DNA of 64,000 nt from an uncultured Anaerolineae bacterium (GTDB lineage: Bacteria; Chloroflexota; Anaerolineae; Anaerolineales; Villigracilaceae), in assembly GCA_903875215.1 (NCBI GenBank), contig CAIQVH010000014.1:1-64000 (forward strand). Reading direction: 5' to 3'. Below, in pieces: positions 43,978-52,315 of the stretch (position 1 is the first letter of the stretch; the number at the start of each line of letters is the position of its first letter). The notes under the pieces are model-generated. The model did no database searches and was not told where the DNA came from. It was given only the letters and a program-made list of their open reading frames with translations. The position numbers and the translations under genes are program-made.

Positions 43978-45435
43978 ATGAACACTTCCCCAAAAAACAC
44001 CAAGAAAATCACCCCCCGTTGGATACTCCTGTCGGTACTCAGCCTGATCTTGTTCTTCGGCCTGACGTTCGTAGTCAACGGACTTGTCACAACCTGGTGT
44101 CTTTCTCCGCTGCCCGGGAAAGCCCTGAATGATTGCAATGCCGTCTCTGATCCGCAATTCACCCAGGATGGCCAGGCGACCCCTGAAGGCACACCCGAAA
44201 TCAATATCGCTGACCTGCCCACCCAGGCTCCCTCGGCCCCGCAGGTGGAACTGCCTCCTGCCTGGGATGGTGCCAGCCGGGTTTCGGTTCTGATCCTCGG
44301 GCTGGACTATGACGATGACATGGTCGAACGCCAGGGACCTTCCCGCACCGACACCATGATCCTCCTGACGATAGACCCGCAATCCAGAACTGCGGGCATG
44401 CTCTCCATTCCCCGCGACCTGTGGGTCAATATCCCTGGCTTTGGATATGGCCGCATCAATACTGCCTACTATAACGGCGATGCTTATAAAGTCCCCGGCG
44501 GCGGCCCGGCGCTGGCCATGAAAACCGTCGAACAGGTGATTGGCGTACCGGTGCAATATTACGCCCAGGTAAAATTTTCTGCATTTGTGAACCTGGTTGA
44601 TGCGATTGGAAAAATAGAAGTCTTTGTCGACAAGAAAATCTTTATTGATCCACGCGGCCCCGGCAATGACGAGATTATGCTCTCATATGGCCCCCATATT
44701 TTGGGCGGTGTCGAAGCCCTGGCATATGCCCGGCAGCGTTATACAGATGGTGGCGATGTTGATCGAGCCTTGCGTCAGCAAAAAGTCATTATGGCCATTC
44801 GTGAAAAAGTCCTTGATCCAGCAAATCTCCCATATTTGTTGGCCAATGCGCCCGATATCTATGCTCTTCTGCAGCAGGGCATGAATACCAATCTCACTTT
44901 TGATGACGTCATGAAATTGGGCATGCTCGCCAAGGATATCCCGGTTGAAAACATCAAGCGCGGCGTCATAGATTACTCCATGGTTACCCAGAATACAGTG
45001 ACCGTTAATGGACAATCGCAGCAAATCTTCAAACCCATGCCAGATAAAATCCGCGTGCTGCGTGATGAAATATTCACCTCCGCCGGGGCGATCAGCCCGC
45101 TGGCTCAGGGTGCCGATGCCCTGGATCTGGCCAGGCAGGAAGGCGCCACCATTGCCGTCTATAACGGGACATACACTCAGGGGCTGGCGGTCAGGACCTC
45201 CGAATTTCTAAAATCCCAGGGCCTGAACGTCACCATTGCTGACAGTGCCACCACCTTCCCGGCTGCTACCCTGGTAATTGATCATCGCGGACGCCCGTAT
45301 GCGCTTAAATATTTCCGGGAACTGTTCAAACTGAATGGCGCCATCCAGGTTCAGAGCGAGTACCAGCCGGATGCGCCTGCCGATATTGAGATCATCCTCG
45401 GCCCGGACTGGGCCGCATCAAACCCGATGCCCTGA
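43978..45435 (+). CDS. LytR-CpsA-Psr family cell-wall glycopolymer ligase with LytR_C domain
   Basis: Transfers polyprenyl-linked glycopolymers to peptidoglycan outside the membrane. 485 residues: an N-terminal TM (WILLSVLSLILFFGLTFVVN), and an LCP domain at about 100-265 with SRTDTMILLTIDPQSRTAGM, SIPRDLWVNIPGFG and YARQRYTDGGDVDRALRQQK, carrying the conserved Arg/Asp residues. A C-terminal LytR_C domain (about 395-480, GATIAVYNGTYTQGLAVRTS) follows. Start at 43978 as the first ATG before the TM. A strong terminator follows. Confidence 0.93.
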   Translation: MNTSPKNTKKITPRWILLSVLSLILFFGLTFVVNGLVTTWCLSPLPGKALNDCNAVSDPQFTQDGQATPEGTPEINIADLPTQAPSAPQVELPPAWDGASRVSVLILGLDYDDDMVERQGPSRTDTMILLTIDPQSRTAGMLSIPRDLWVNIPGFGYGRINTAYYNGDAYKVPGGGPALAMKTVEQVIGVPVQYYAQVKFSAFVNLVDAIGKIEVFVDKKIFIDPRGPGNDEIMLSYGPHILGGVEALAYARQRYTDGGDVDRALRQQKVIMAIREKVLDPANLPYLLANAPDIYALLQQGMNTNLTFDDVMKLGMLAKDIPVENIKRGVIDYSMVTQNTVTVNGQSQQIFKPMPDKIRVLRDEIFTSAGAISPLAQGADALDLARQEGATIAVYNGTYTQGLAVRTSEFLKSQGLNVTIADSATTFPAATLVIDHRGRPYALKYFRELFKLNGAIQVQSEYQPDAPADIEIILGPDWAASNPMP

Positions 45436-45445
45436 CCTGTCCAGC

Positions 45446-45482
45446 AAAAAACTCCGCGTTCTCAAAAGCGCGGAGTTTTTTT
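45446..45482. terminator. Bidirectional terminator after the LCP gene
   Basis: CTCCGCG (45452-45458) pairs with CGCGGAG (45469-45475), with flanking A6/T7 runs. It serves the LCP gene and may also stop the convergent helicase transcript. The remaining 130 bases to 45615 show nothing else. Confidence 0.87.
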
Positions 45483-45614
45483 ACTTCCTGCCATGTTCCC
45501 CACCCTGCGGGTCGAGGAAATCGCATTTTTTAACGGAGTTGCCGAACAGGCACAAGATTTGGATGTGAATCGGGCGCAAGTGGAAGGAACAGCAGGGGCG
45601 TGAAATGTGGGTTC

Positions 45615-47078
45615 TTAGCGCCTGCGGCGGCGTTTGAATTCCCCGGTCTGGTTGGCGCGGGGCGCAACCGGAGCTCCATCCGGCTGCAGAGCGGGAGCAT
45701 GCAAACTCCGCTGGTAATACTCATCGAGCAGCATAGTAATGATGGCCGATTCATCCTCATTTTCCGCTAGGCTGCGCGCCAGCGGCTCGAAACGGCGCGA
45801 CCGTTCGGCCTGGAGACGATCGCGGCCGCGCAGTTTGGCTTCGAGCAGCGCGGTCAGGCGTTCGGCAACCACCGCCTGCACATCTTCCGGCGTGGGGATG
45901 ACCCGTTCCTGCATCGGGATGCTGAATTCCTTGGCAATTTTTTCCAGCGCAAAGCGCTCCCCTTTGTTGACCAGCGAGATGGCCACCCCGCTGGCGCCTG
46001 CCCGCCCGGTGCGCCCGGCGCGGTGGATGTAGGCTTCCGTCTCCTCGGGGGGCTCATACTGGATGACATGACTCAGGCTGGGAATATCCAGCCCGCGCGC
46101 GGCCACATCCGTGGCGACCAGGAAGCGCAGCGTGCCTTTGCGGACGCGCTCCAGCACCCGCTCACGCTCAGACTGCGAAAGGTCGGCGCTGAGTTGGTCG
46201 GCATCGTACCCGAAGCGCTGTAAAACCGTGGCAACGTAATTCACCTGGGCCTTGGTATTGCAAAAAATGATCACGGAGACGGGATTTTCGACCTCGATCA
46301 GACGCACCAGGCTGCGGTCTTTGTCCATGCCGTCGACGACGTAATAAACGTGCTCGGTGTCGGTCACGTGGATGTGATCAGTGCTCAGGCTGAGAAACTC
46401 TCCCTCGGTGATGAATTCTCGCGCGGTGCGCAGCACTGCCTCCGGGAAGGTGGCCGAAAACATACAGGTGTGGATCGCGCGTCCGGGCAGGTAGCGCTGC
46501 ACTTCGCGCATATCCGGGTAAAAACCCATTGAAAGCATCCGGTCGGCTTCGTCGAAAACCAGCATTTTCAACTGTTCCAGTGAAAGTGTGCGCCGCAGCA
46601 GGTGGTCGAGCACACGCCCCGGCGTGCCGATGACGATTTGCGCGCCTTCTTTGATGGCGTTGGTCTGCGGTCCGTAGCCAACCCCGCCATAAACGGCCAC
46701 GGCTCGCAAGCCGTCCGGACCGGCCAGTTTTTCGGCTTCCTGCCAGACTTGCTTTGCCAGCTCGCGGGTGGGGACGAGAATCAGCGCCTGGCAAGACGAG
46801 CGAGCCGGGTCGAGGCGCGCCAGCATGGGCAGCAGAAAGGCGCCTGTCTTGCCGCTGCCGGTGCGGGCCTGGATGAGCATATTGCGCCCGGCCAACAGAT
46901 AGGGCAGCCCGCGCGCCTGCACGGGCGCCAGCGCCGTCCAGCCGGCGCGCGCGGCGGCTCTTTGCAGGGTGGCGGGTAATTGTTCAAGGGTCAAATCAGC
47001 CAGCGGGTTGCGCGGCCCGTTTTCAGAGGTGGGGGTAAGGTTCAAGGAGTCTCGCTTTTCGAAAATGGATTCATACAT
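45615..47078 (-). CDS. DEAD-box ATP-dependent RNA helicase
   Basis: 487 residues with all DEAD-box motifs: Q motif region, QARTGSGKTGAF (I), PTRELAKQVW (Ia), TPGRVLDHLL (Ib), VFDEADRMLSMGF (II), FSATFPEAV (III), VSVIIFCNTKAQVNYVA (IV), VATDVAARGLDIPSLSHVI (V) and YIHRAGRTGRAG (VI). After the core come a short region and a basic C-terminal end (GEFKRRRRR) likely to bind RNA. It unwinds RNA duplexes in ribosome assembly or mRNA turnover. It is transcribed away from alaS. Confidence 0.95.
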   Translation of the reverse strand: MYESIFEKRDSLNLTPTSENGPRNPLADLTLEQLPATLQRAAARAGWTALAPVQARGLPYLLAGRNMLIQARTGSGKTGAFLLPMLARLDPARSSCQALILVPTRELAKQVWQEAEKLAGPDGLRAVAVYGGVGYGPQTNAIKEGAQIVIGTPGRVLDHLLRRTLSLEQLKMLVFDEADRMLSMGFYPDMREVQRYLPGRAIHTCMFSATFPEAVLRTAREFITEGEFLSLSTDHIHVTDTEHVYYVVDGMDKDRSLVRLIEVENPVSVIIFCNTKAQVNYVATVLQRFGYDADQLSADLSQSERERVLERVRKGTLRFLVATDVAARGLDIPSLSHVIQYEPPEETEAYIHRAGRTGRAGASGVAISLVNKGERFALEKIAKEFSIPMQERVIPTPEDVQAVVAERLTALLEAKLRGRDRLQAERSRRFEPLARSLAENEDESAIITMLLDEYYQRSLHAPALQPDGAPVAPRANQTGEFKRRRRR

Positions 47079-47150
47079 GGTGTTATTTCAAGTATAGCAT
47101 TTTTACCCACATTTTTTCTTCCCTCCGCCAACTTGGGTGCAAAAAGGCAG

Positions 47151-47440
47151 TATAATTGCACTCATGCAACCAGAACTGCGCTTCACCCTCTCCGCCTCTG
47201 CTCTTTGCCCGGCTATGGACGCCGGGCTGCCTTTCCCCTTGTCATTTGAGCCGGTTGTGGCGTGAAGCTGTTCTCTCTCCGATTAAATCCCGGCTCACTC
47301 CCTGAGGCTGGGATTTTTATTTGAAGAATGGTGAATGGCTACGCTTAAGAGAAATTCACATCGTCGCCCCGGTCACCTATTCACCACAGCCTCTGCCTTT
47401 CCATTTCCCATTCACCATTACCACCTCACCTGGAGTTCTT
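47151..47440 (+). promoter_or_regulatory. Structured alaS leader: -10 box, 33-codon ORF, terminator-like hairpin
   Basis: The 362-base gap between the helicase and alaS holds: TATAAT (47151-47156); a 33-codon ORF (47164-47265) whose ATG begins seven bases after the -10 box and whose product has five alanines; a 7-bp hairpin inside it (47207-47213 with 47221-47227); a stem 47285-47294 with 47307-47316 followed by TTTATTT, like an intrinsic terminator; and a 12-bp inverted repeat, AATGGTGAATGG at 47327-47338 with its complement at 47408-47419, just before the alaS ribosome site. The arrangement resembles transcription attenuation. Confidence 0.55.
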
Positions 47441-50305
47441 ATGACGAAAAAACTCACCGGCAACGAAATTCGACAGACCTTCATCGACTATTTTGTGGAA
47501 CACGGACATACCGCCGTCCCATCCATGTCCCTCGTCCCCGGCGGAGACGCCACCCTGCTTTTTACCAACTCGGGCATGGTACAGTTCAAAGATGTTTTCG
47601 TCGGCACTGATAATCGCCCCTACACCCGCGCCGTCGACTCGCAGAAGTGCATGCGCGTGGCTGGAAAACACAACGACCTAGACGATGTTGGCCGTGACGA
47701 TACGCATCACACCTTCTTCGAGATGCTGGGCAACTGGTCGTTCGGCGATTACTACAAAAAAGAAGCCATCGCCTGGTCATGGCAGCTGCTGACCGAAGTC
47801 TGGGGCCTGCCCAAGGATAAACTCTACGCCACCTGCTTCAAAGATGACAAGGGCAACGTCCCGCAGGATGACGAAGCCGCCGAAATCTGGAAGCAGCAGC
47901 CCGGATTCGACCCCAGTCACGTGTTGTTTTTTGGCCGCAAGGAAAACTTCTGGCAGATGGCCGAGTTCGGCCCCTGCGGCCCCTGCTCCGAAATCCACAT
48001 GGATTTGGGCGAGGAACGCGATAACATGGCCGGCAAACCGCACCAATGTGGCGTCAACGGCGAGTGTACCCGCTACCTCGAACTCTGGAACAATGTTTTC
48101 ATCCAATACAACCTGTTCGATGATGGCCGTCTTGAACCCTTGCCTGCCAAGCATGTCGATACCGGCATGGGCTTCGAGCGGATCGTGTCCGTTTTACAGG
48201 GCGTAGATTCAAACTACAAGACTGACCTGTTTAAGGGTGCGCTGGACGTGCTTTCCGCTCTAACGGGCAGATCACACGAGACCATGTATGCCGACTTTAC
48301 GCCGTATCGCGTGATCTGTGACCATGCCCGCTCTGCGGCTTTTCTCATCGGCGATGGAGTGGTTCCCGGCAATGCGGGGCGTAACTACGTCTGCCGCATG
48401 ATCATCCGCCGCGCGGCCCGTTTTGGGACCAAGATTGGCATGAAGGAACCGTTCCTCGCCAAAGTTGCAGATGCGCTGATCAGCGAGTACGGGGAAGCCT
48501 ACCCGGAGCTGTTCAAGCACCGCGAGGCGATCCTCGATAACCTGACCCGCGAAGAAATTCGTTTTGCGCGTACCGTGGAGGCTGGTACTGCCCAGTTGGA
48601 AACGCTTTTGAATAAACTCCTGGCACAGCAAATCGCCATCCAATGGGCGATTGAAGCTGGAGATTCTCCTGAAAAACATGCCGATGCTTTGAAAGCCGCC
48701 AAAATCCTGGATGGTCGTGATGCCTTCGATCTATATGCCACCTACGGCCTGCCGCTCGAAATCAGCCGCGACATTGCCCGCGAGCAGGGCCTGGATGTGG
48801 ATGAAGCCGGGTTCCGCGCTGCGCGCGAGGAGCACAGCCTGGCTTCCGGCGGGGGCAAGGCCATGGGCGCCATGGGCGGTGAGGATGCCGAATTTTTCGC
48901 TGGCATTTATAAAGAGTTGGCAGGCGCCGGCAAATTGGGTGAAAAAGGTGTGGCCTATGATCCGTACACCAGTCTTAAAACCGAAGGCGAAATCCTGGCG
49001 ATTGTCGTGGAAGGTCAATCTGTGACAGAAGCGCAGTTTGGCGATAAAGTTGAAATCATCCTGCCCAAGACCGGTTTCTACATCGAATCCGGTGGTCAGG
49101 TTGCAGATACGGGCTATATCCGCTCCCTCACCCCTAACCCCTCTCCCGCAGGGAGAGGGGGACTCCCTGCCCCCCTCGGGGGAAGGGCTGGGGATGAGGG
49201 CGCTTTCGAGATCGAAATCAGCGAAGTCCGCCGTCCCGCCGCCGGGTTGATCTCTCATATCGGTGAAGTGGTCAGCGGCAAGCCCAAAGTTGGCGACCAG
49301 GCTGTTGCCGAAGTCGACGAAGCTCGCCGCCATGATATTCGCCGTAACCATACGGCCACTCACCTGCTTCATGCCGCGCTGCACCAGGTTTTGGGGGAGG
49401 GTGCGCGCCAGGCTGGTTCGCTGGTTACGCCCGATCGATTCCGATTTGACTTCAACCATCCTGAAGCGATGAAACCGGAGCAGATTGAGCGGGTTGAAAA
49501 AATCGTCAACCAGTCGGTGGTGGCCGATTATCCCGTCACGCCGCGCACCAAATCACGCGAAGAAGCGGTGGCCGAGGGCGCGATGGCGCTGTTTGGCGAA
49601 AAATACGGCGATGTGGTGCGGACAATTACCGTCGGCGATTTGGACGAGCGTTATTCTTACGAGTTGTGCGGCGGCACGCATCTCGACCGCACAAGTGATG
49701 TGGGCGCGTTCATCATCGTCAGTGAGGGCTCGGCGGCAGCCGGGGTGCGGCGTATCGAAGCGGTGACAGGCCGGGGGGCGTATGAGTTGGTGGCGAAGCG
49801 TTTCCGGATGCTGAAATCTACGGCGATGGTGTTGAAAGCCAGCGTGGATGAAACTCCTTCCAAGGCGGAAATGCTGATGGATGAGCTGGCAGGCCTCAAG
49901 AAGCAGCTGATGGCGGCCCGCGTGGAGCTGGCTCTTTCGACGTTCTCCCGGCAGCTGGAAGCGGTGACGTTTATCCAGGGGGTTAATTTGCTGGTGACGC
50001 AGATGCCCGGCCTCGATAAGGAATCGCTGACGAAATTGTCGGATGCCTTCCGGGCCAGGTTTGCGGAGAATGGGGTGTGCGTCATTGCTTCGCCGGGTGA
50101 GGCGGTGACGGTGATGGTGGCGGTGACGCAGGATCTTGTCAGGCGCGGCATCAAGGCTGGTGACCTGGTGGGGCAGATTTCGCGGCAGTTGGGGGCGGGG
50201 GGCGGCGGCGCGCCGCACCTGGCATTCGGCGGTGGCAAAGAGTCTGCCAGGCTGCCGGAGGCGCTGGCGGGTGTGGCGGGTTGGTTGGAAGAAAAACTGA
50301 AATAG
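47441..50305 (+). CDS. alaS: Alanyl-tRNA synthetase
   Basis: Charges tRNA-Ala and edits mischarged Ser/Gly. The start at 47441 has GGAG upstream; the longer frame from 47321 runs through leader hairpins. 954 residues, longer than the usual 870-880. Catalytic domain: GNEIRQTFIDYFVEHGHT at the start and the RVAGKHNDLDDVGRDDTHHT motif. Editing domain: HTATHLLH near 636 and CGGTH near 743. C-Ala region to the end (AGGGGAPHLAFGGGKE). Residues about 562-587 are encoded by a palindromic repeat (49125-49200) inserted in frame in the beta-barrel part before the editing core. All catalytic motifs are intact, so the enzyme probably works. Confidence 0.96.
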   Translation: MTKKLTGNEIRQTFIDYFVEHGHTAVPSMSLVPGGDATLLFTNSGMVQFKDVFVGTDNRPYTRAVDSQKCMRVAGKHNDLDDVGRDDTHHTFFEMLGNWSFGDYYKKEAIAWSWQLLTEVWGLPKDKLYATCFKDDKGNVPQDDEAAEIWKQQPGFDPSHVLFFGRKENFWQMAEFGPCGPCSEIHMDLGEERDNMAGKPHQCGVNGECTRYLELWNNVFIQYNLFDDGRLEPLPAKHVDTGMGFERIVSVLQGVDSNYKTDLFKGALDVLSALTGRSHETMYADFTPYRVICDHARSAAFLIGDGVVPGNAGRNYVCRMIIRRAARFGTKIGMKEPFLAKVADALISEYGEAYPELFKHREAILDNLTREEIRFARTVEAGTAQLETLLNKLLAQQIAIQWAIEAGDSPEKHADALKAAKILDGRDAFDLYATYGLPLEISRDIAREQGLDVDEAGFRAAREEHSLASGGGKAMGAMGGEDAEFFAGIYKELAGAGKLGEKGVAYDPYTSLKTEGEILAIVVEGQSVTEAQFGDKVEIILPKTGFYIESGGQVADTGYIRSLTPNPSPAGRGGLPAPLGGRAGDEGAFEIEISEVRRPAAGLISHIGEVVSGKPKVGDQAVAEVDEARRHDIRRNHTATHLLHAALHQVLGEGARQAGSLVTPDRFRFDFNHPEAMKPEQIERVEKIVNQSVVADYPVTPRTKSREEAVAEGAMALFGEKYGDVVRTITVGDLDERYSYELCGGTHLDRTSDVGAFIIVSEGSAAAGVRRIEAVTGRGAYELVAKRFRMLKSTAMVLKASVDETPSKAEMLMDELAGLKKQLMAARVELALSTFSRQLEAVTFIQGVNLLVTQMPGLDKESLTKLSDAFRARFAENGVCVIASPGEAVTVMVAVTQDLVRRGIKAGDLVGQISRQLGAGGGGAPHLAFGGGKESARLPEALAGVAGWLEEKLK
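49125..49200. repeat. 76-bp palindromic repeat inserted in frame inside alaS
   Basis: Begins CCCTCACCCCTAACCC and ends with an imperfect complement, GGGCTGGGGATGAGGG. Inside lies a perfect 10-bp stem (49138-49147 with 49151-49160). Translated, it gives SLTPNPSPAGRGG and similar residues, a peptide known to me as the product of widespread GC-rich intergenic palindromic repeats when they fall within coding sequence. Neither flank breaks the alaS frame. Confidence 0.85.
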
Positions 50306-50306
50306 C

Positions 50307-50340
50307 AGGAAGGGCGGCGCCGGCCGCCCTTCCTTTTTCT
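50307..50340 (+). terminator. Terminator of alaS
   Basis: A perfect 12-bp stem, 50307-50318 with 50323-50334, with loop GCCG and a T-rich tail directly after the stop codon. Confidence 0.9.
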
Positions 50341-50387
50341 GATGAAAGCGGCTGGATAAAGTAAAATAGGATTGTGTTGATTTACGT

Positions 50388-51899
50388 ATGAAAACGATTT
50401 TGATTCAGCTTGAGCGCCATGATGATCTCATCTCCATCCGCGACCGGATGGCCTGGGCCAAGGGGCCGCGCGTGCTGCTCGTCTGGCCGCGTCGCGGCCG
50501 GGTGGGGATTCGCCCGCTCGATCTGGTGTTGTTGCGTCGTCATGCCGCGGCGCAAGGGGCGCAGTTGGGGTTGGTGACGCGCAACCAGCAGATGCGTGCT
50601 GCGGCCCGTGGTTTGAATCTGCCGTGTTTCAAGTCGGCGGCGGAGGCGCAAAAAAAAGACTGGCCGGAGAACGCACCTGTCCGCCCGGTGAGGCGCTTTT
50701 TGCGGATGGATTTGCGCGCGGCGCGGAAAAATCTTCCGGGTAATCCGCTGGAGGTGCAGGCGGAGGCGGGCCTGGTGCGCCTGGGAATCTTTTCTCTGGG
50801 TGTTCTGGCGCTGCTGGCGGTCATGCTGGTTTTCGTCCCTTCAGCCCGCATCCGCATTGCGCCGCCTGATCAGGTGCAGCGTACGGTTATCTCGGTCAGC
50901 GCCGCGCCGGGCGTTAAAGGGGCACAGCTTTCGGGCGCCGTGCCCATGCAAATTCTATCTGAAACGCTGGAGATGACCGACACCGCCCTGGCAACCGGTC
51001 AGATTAACCAGCCGGAGAAAACCGCCCAGGGCCGCGCTTTGTTCACCAATCTGACACAGCAGACGGTCAGTGTCCCGGCCGGTACCGTGCTCCTGACTCG
51101 GGATCAGCCGCCGGTCGCTTTTGTTACTCAGGCCGCCGCTGAAATCCCGGTTGGGAAGAAAGCCGCCCAACTGGTTGACCTGCGCGCCGTTCAGCCTGGC
51201 AGCGCGGCCAATGTTCCCGCCGGGGCTATCGGCGCTTTCGAAGGGCCGCTCGGGCTGACACTGCAAGTCACCAACCCAGAGCCAACCAGCGGCGGCTCAG
51301 ATTTGCTGGTATCGGCTCCCGCCGAGCAGGATTGGGCTGCGCTGCGCGCCCGTCTGCTTGGCAACCTGGAGCGCCAGGCTCGAGTGGATTTCTCCAACCA
51401 GGCTTCCACGCCGCAGGATGGCGGGCGAGTGGCAGGCAATCTCCTGCTGCCCTCCACCTTCAGGCAGGTCAAGATCCTGGCCGAGAGCGCTTCTCCGGCC
51501 CCAGGCCAGCCCGGCGCCAAACTGACTCTGACGCTCAAAGTGGAATATGCCTGCGCGTATTTGGCCGAATCAGACCTGGAAGCCCTGGCCGCGCTGGTGC
51601 TGGATGCCGCACTGCCGGCGGGTTCCGTACCCGCGCCGGGTACGCTCCAGCTGAAATCAGTATCGGAGTTGGCCCCAGCCCAGGAATCTATCCACTGGCA
51701 GATGCAGGCGGAGCGTCAGGTGCGGCAGGCGATTACGCCAGAGCAGATCATCCCACTCGTTACCGGGAAGACAGCTCAACAGGCGGAGATTCTACTGGTG
51801 AAGACCTTCGGGCTGAAAGAAACGCCCGAGATCAGCATCCTGCCGATCTGGTGGCCCTGGCTGCCCTTCCTGCCCATGCAAATTACCGTGGTGGATTGA
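50388..51899 (+). CDS. Membrane protein with baseplate-J-like domain
   Basis: 503 residues. The N-terminal 130 residues are cytoplasmic and basic, beginning MKTILIQLERHDDLISIRDR. One TM follows at about 133-152 (GIFSLGVLALLAVMLVFVP). The large exported part contains an all-beta region and a Baseplate_J/gp47-like stretch (about 220-330, VDLRAVQPGSAANVPAGAI). In phages this fold builds tail baseplates, but here a single TM protein with no phage gene nearby suggests an envelope protein. The function is unknown. It overlaps ruvX by one base (TGATG). Confidence 0.72.
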   Translation: MKTILIQLERHDDLISIRDRMAWAKGPRVLLVWPRRGRVGIRPLDLVLLRRHAAAQGAQLGLVTRNQQMRAAARGLNLPCFKSAAEAQKKDWPENAPVRPVRRFLRMDLRAARKNLPGNPLEVQAEAGLVRLGIFSLGVLALLAVMLVFVPSARIRIAPPDQVQRTVISVSAAPGVKGAQLSGAVPMQILSETLEMTDTALATGQINQPEKTAQGRALFTNLTQQTVSVPAGTVLLTRDQPPVAFVTQAAAEIPVGKKAAQLVDLRAVQPGSAANVPAGAIGAFEGPLGLTLQVTNPEPTSGGSDLLVSAPAEQDWAALRARLLGNLERQARVDFSNQASTPQDGGRVAGNLLLPSTFRQVKILAESASPAPGQPGAKLTLTLKVEYACAYLAESDLEALAALVLDAALPAGSVPAPGTLQLKSVSELAPAQESIHWQMQAERQVRQAITPEQIIPLVTGKTAQQAEILLVKTFGLKETPEISILPIWWPWLPFLPMQITVVD

Positions 51900-52315
51900 T
51901 GCGAATCCTGGCAGTGGATCATGGTCAAAAAAACCTTGGCCTGGCAATCAGCGAAGAAACCGGCACCCTGGCGCGCCCTTTGGCCGTGTTGGCGCATGTT
52001 TCCAAAAATTTGGATGCTGCCCGTGTGGCGGAACGGGCCGTGGCGGAAGGCGCCGGGTTGATTGTGGTGGGAGTTTCCTACGATGAATCTGGCGATCCCA
52101 ACCCGGCTGGGCGACGGGCAATGAACTTTATCGCCGCCCTGCGTGAGCAGACTGACTTGCCAGTGAAGCCCTGGGATGAAAGCCTGACCACGCAGGACGC
52201 GCGCGCGGCGCGTCTCGCTGCCGGAGCCTCGCGCAAGCGCCGCGCCGGGCATCTCGATGACCGCGCTGCCGCGGTTATATTGCAGGATTATCTGGACTCT
52301 CAGGAGCAACGATGA
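51899..52315 (+). CDS. ruvX: RuvX/YqgF putative pre-16S rRNA nuclease (Holliday-junction-resolvase fold)
   Basis: 138 residues. RNase-H-like fold with the N-terminal strand RILAVDHGQKNLGLAIS holding catalytic Asp7, then VVGVSYDESG and the C-terminal AGHLDDRAAAVILQDYL with the acidic pair. YqgF processes the 16S rRNA 5' end in other bacteria. The long frame beginning at 51332 is an out-of-frame extension inside the upstream gene; the ATG at 51899 overlaps that gene's stop. It overlaps mltG by four bases. Confidence 0.92.
   Translation: MRILAVDHGQKNLGLAISEETGTLARPLAVLAHVSKNLDAARVAERAVAEGAGLIVVGVSYDESGDPNPAGRRAMNFIAALREQTDLPVKPWDESLTTQDARAARLAAGASRKRRAGHLDDRAAAVILQDYLDSQEQR

Noticed and set aside
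47160..47440. T-box riboswitch ahead of alaS
   Set aside because: I could not find a T-box bulge sequence complementary to a tRNA acceptor end or a specifier loop. The hairpin plus ORF fits attenuation better.
51332..51898. N-terminal extension of RuvX
   Set aside because: Overlaps the upstream membrane-protein gene out of frame. RuvX proteins begin with the RILAVDHG strand.
50388..51899. Prophage remnant based on the baseplate-J-like domain
   Set aside because: Neighbours are alaS, ruvX and mltG, with no capsid, tail, integrase or lysis genes.
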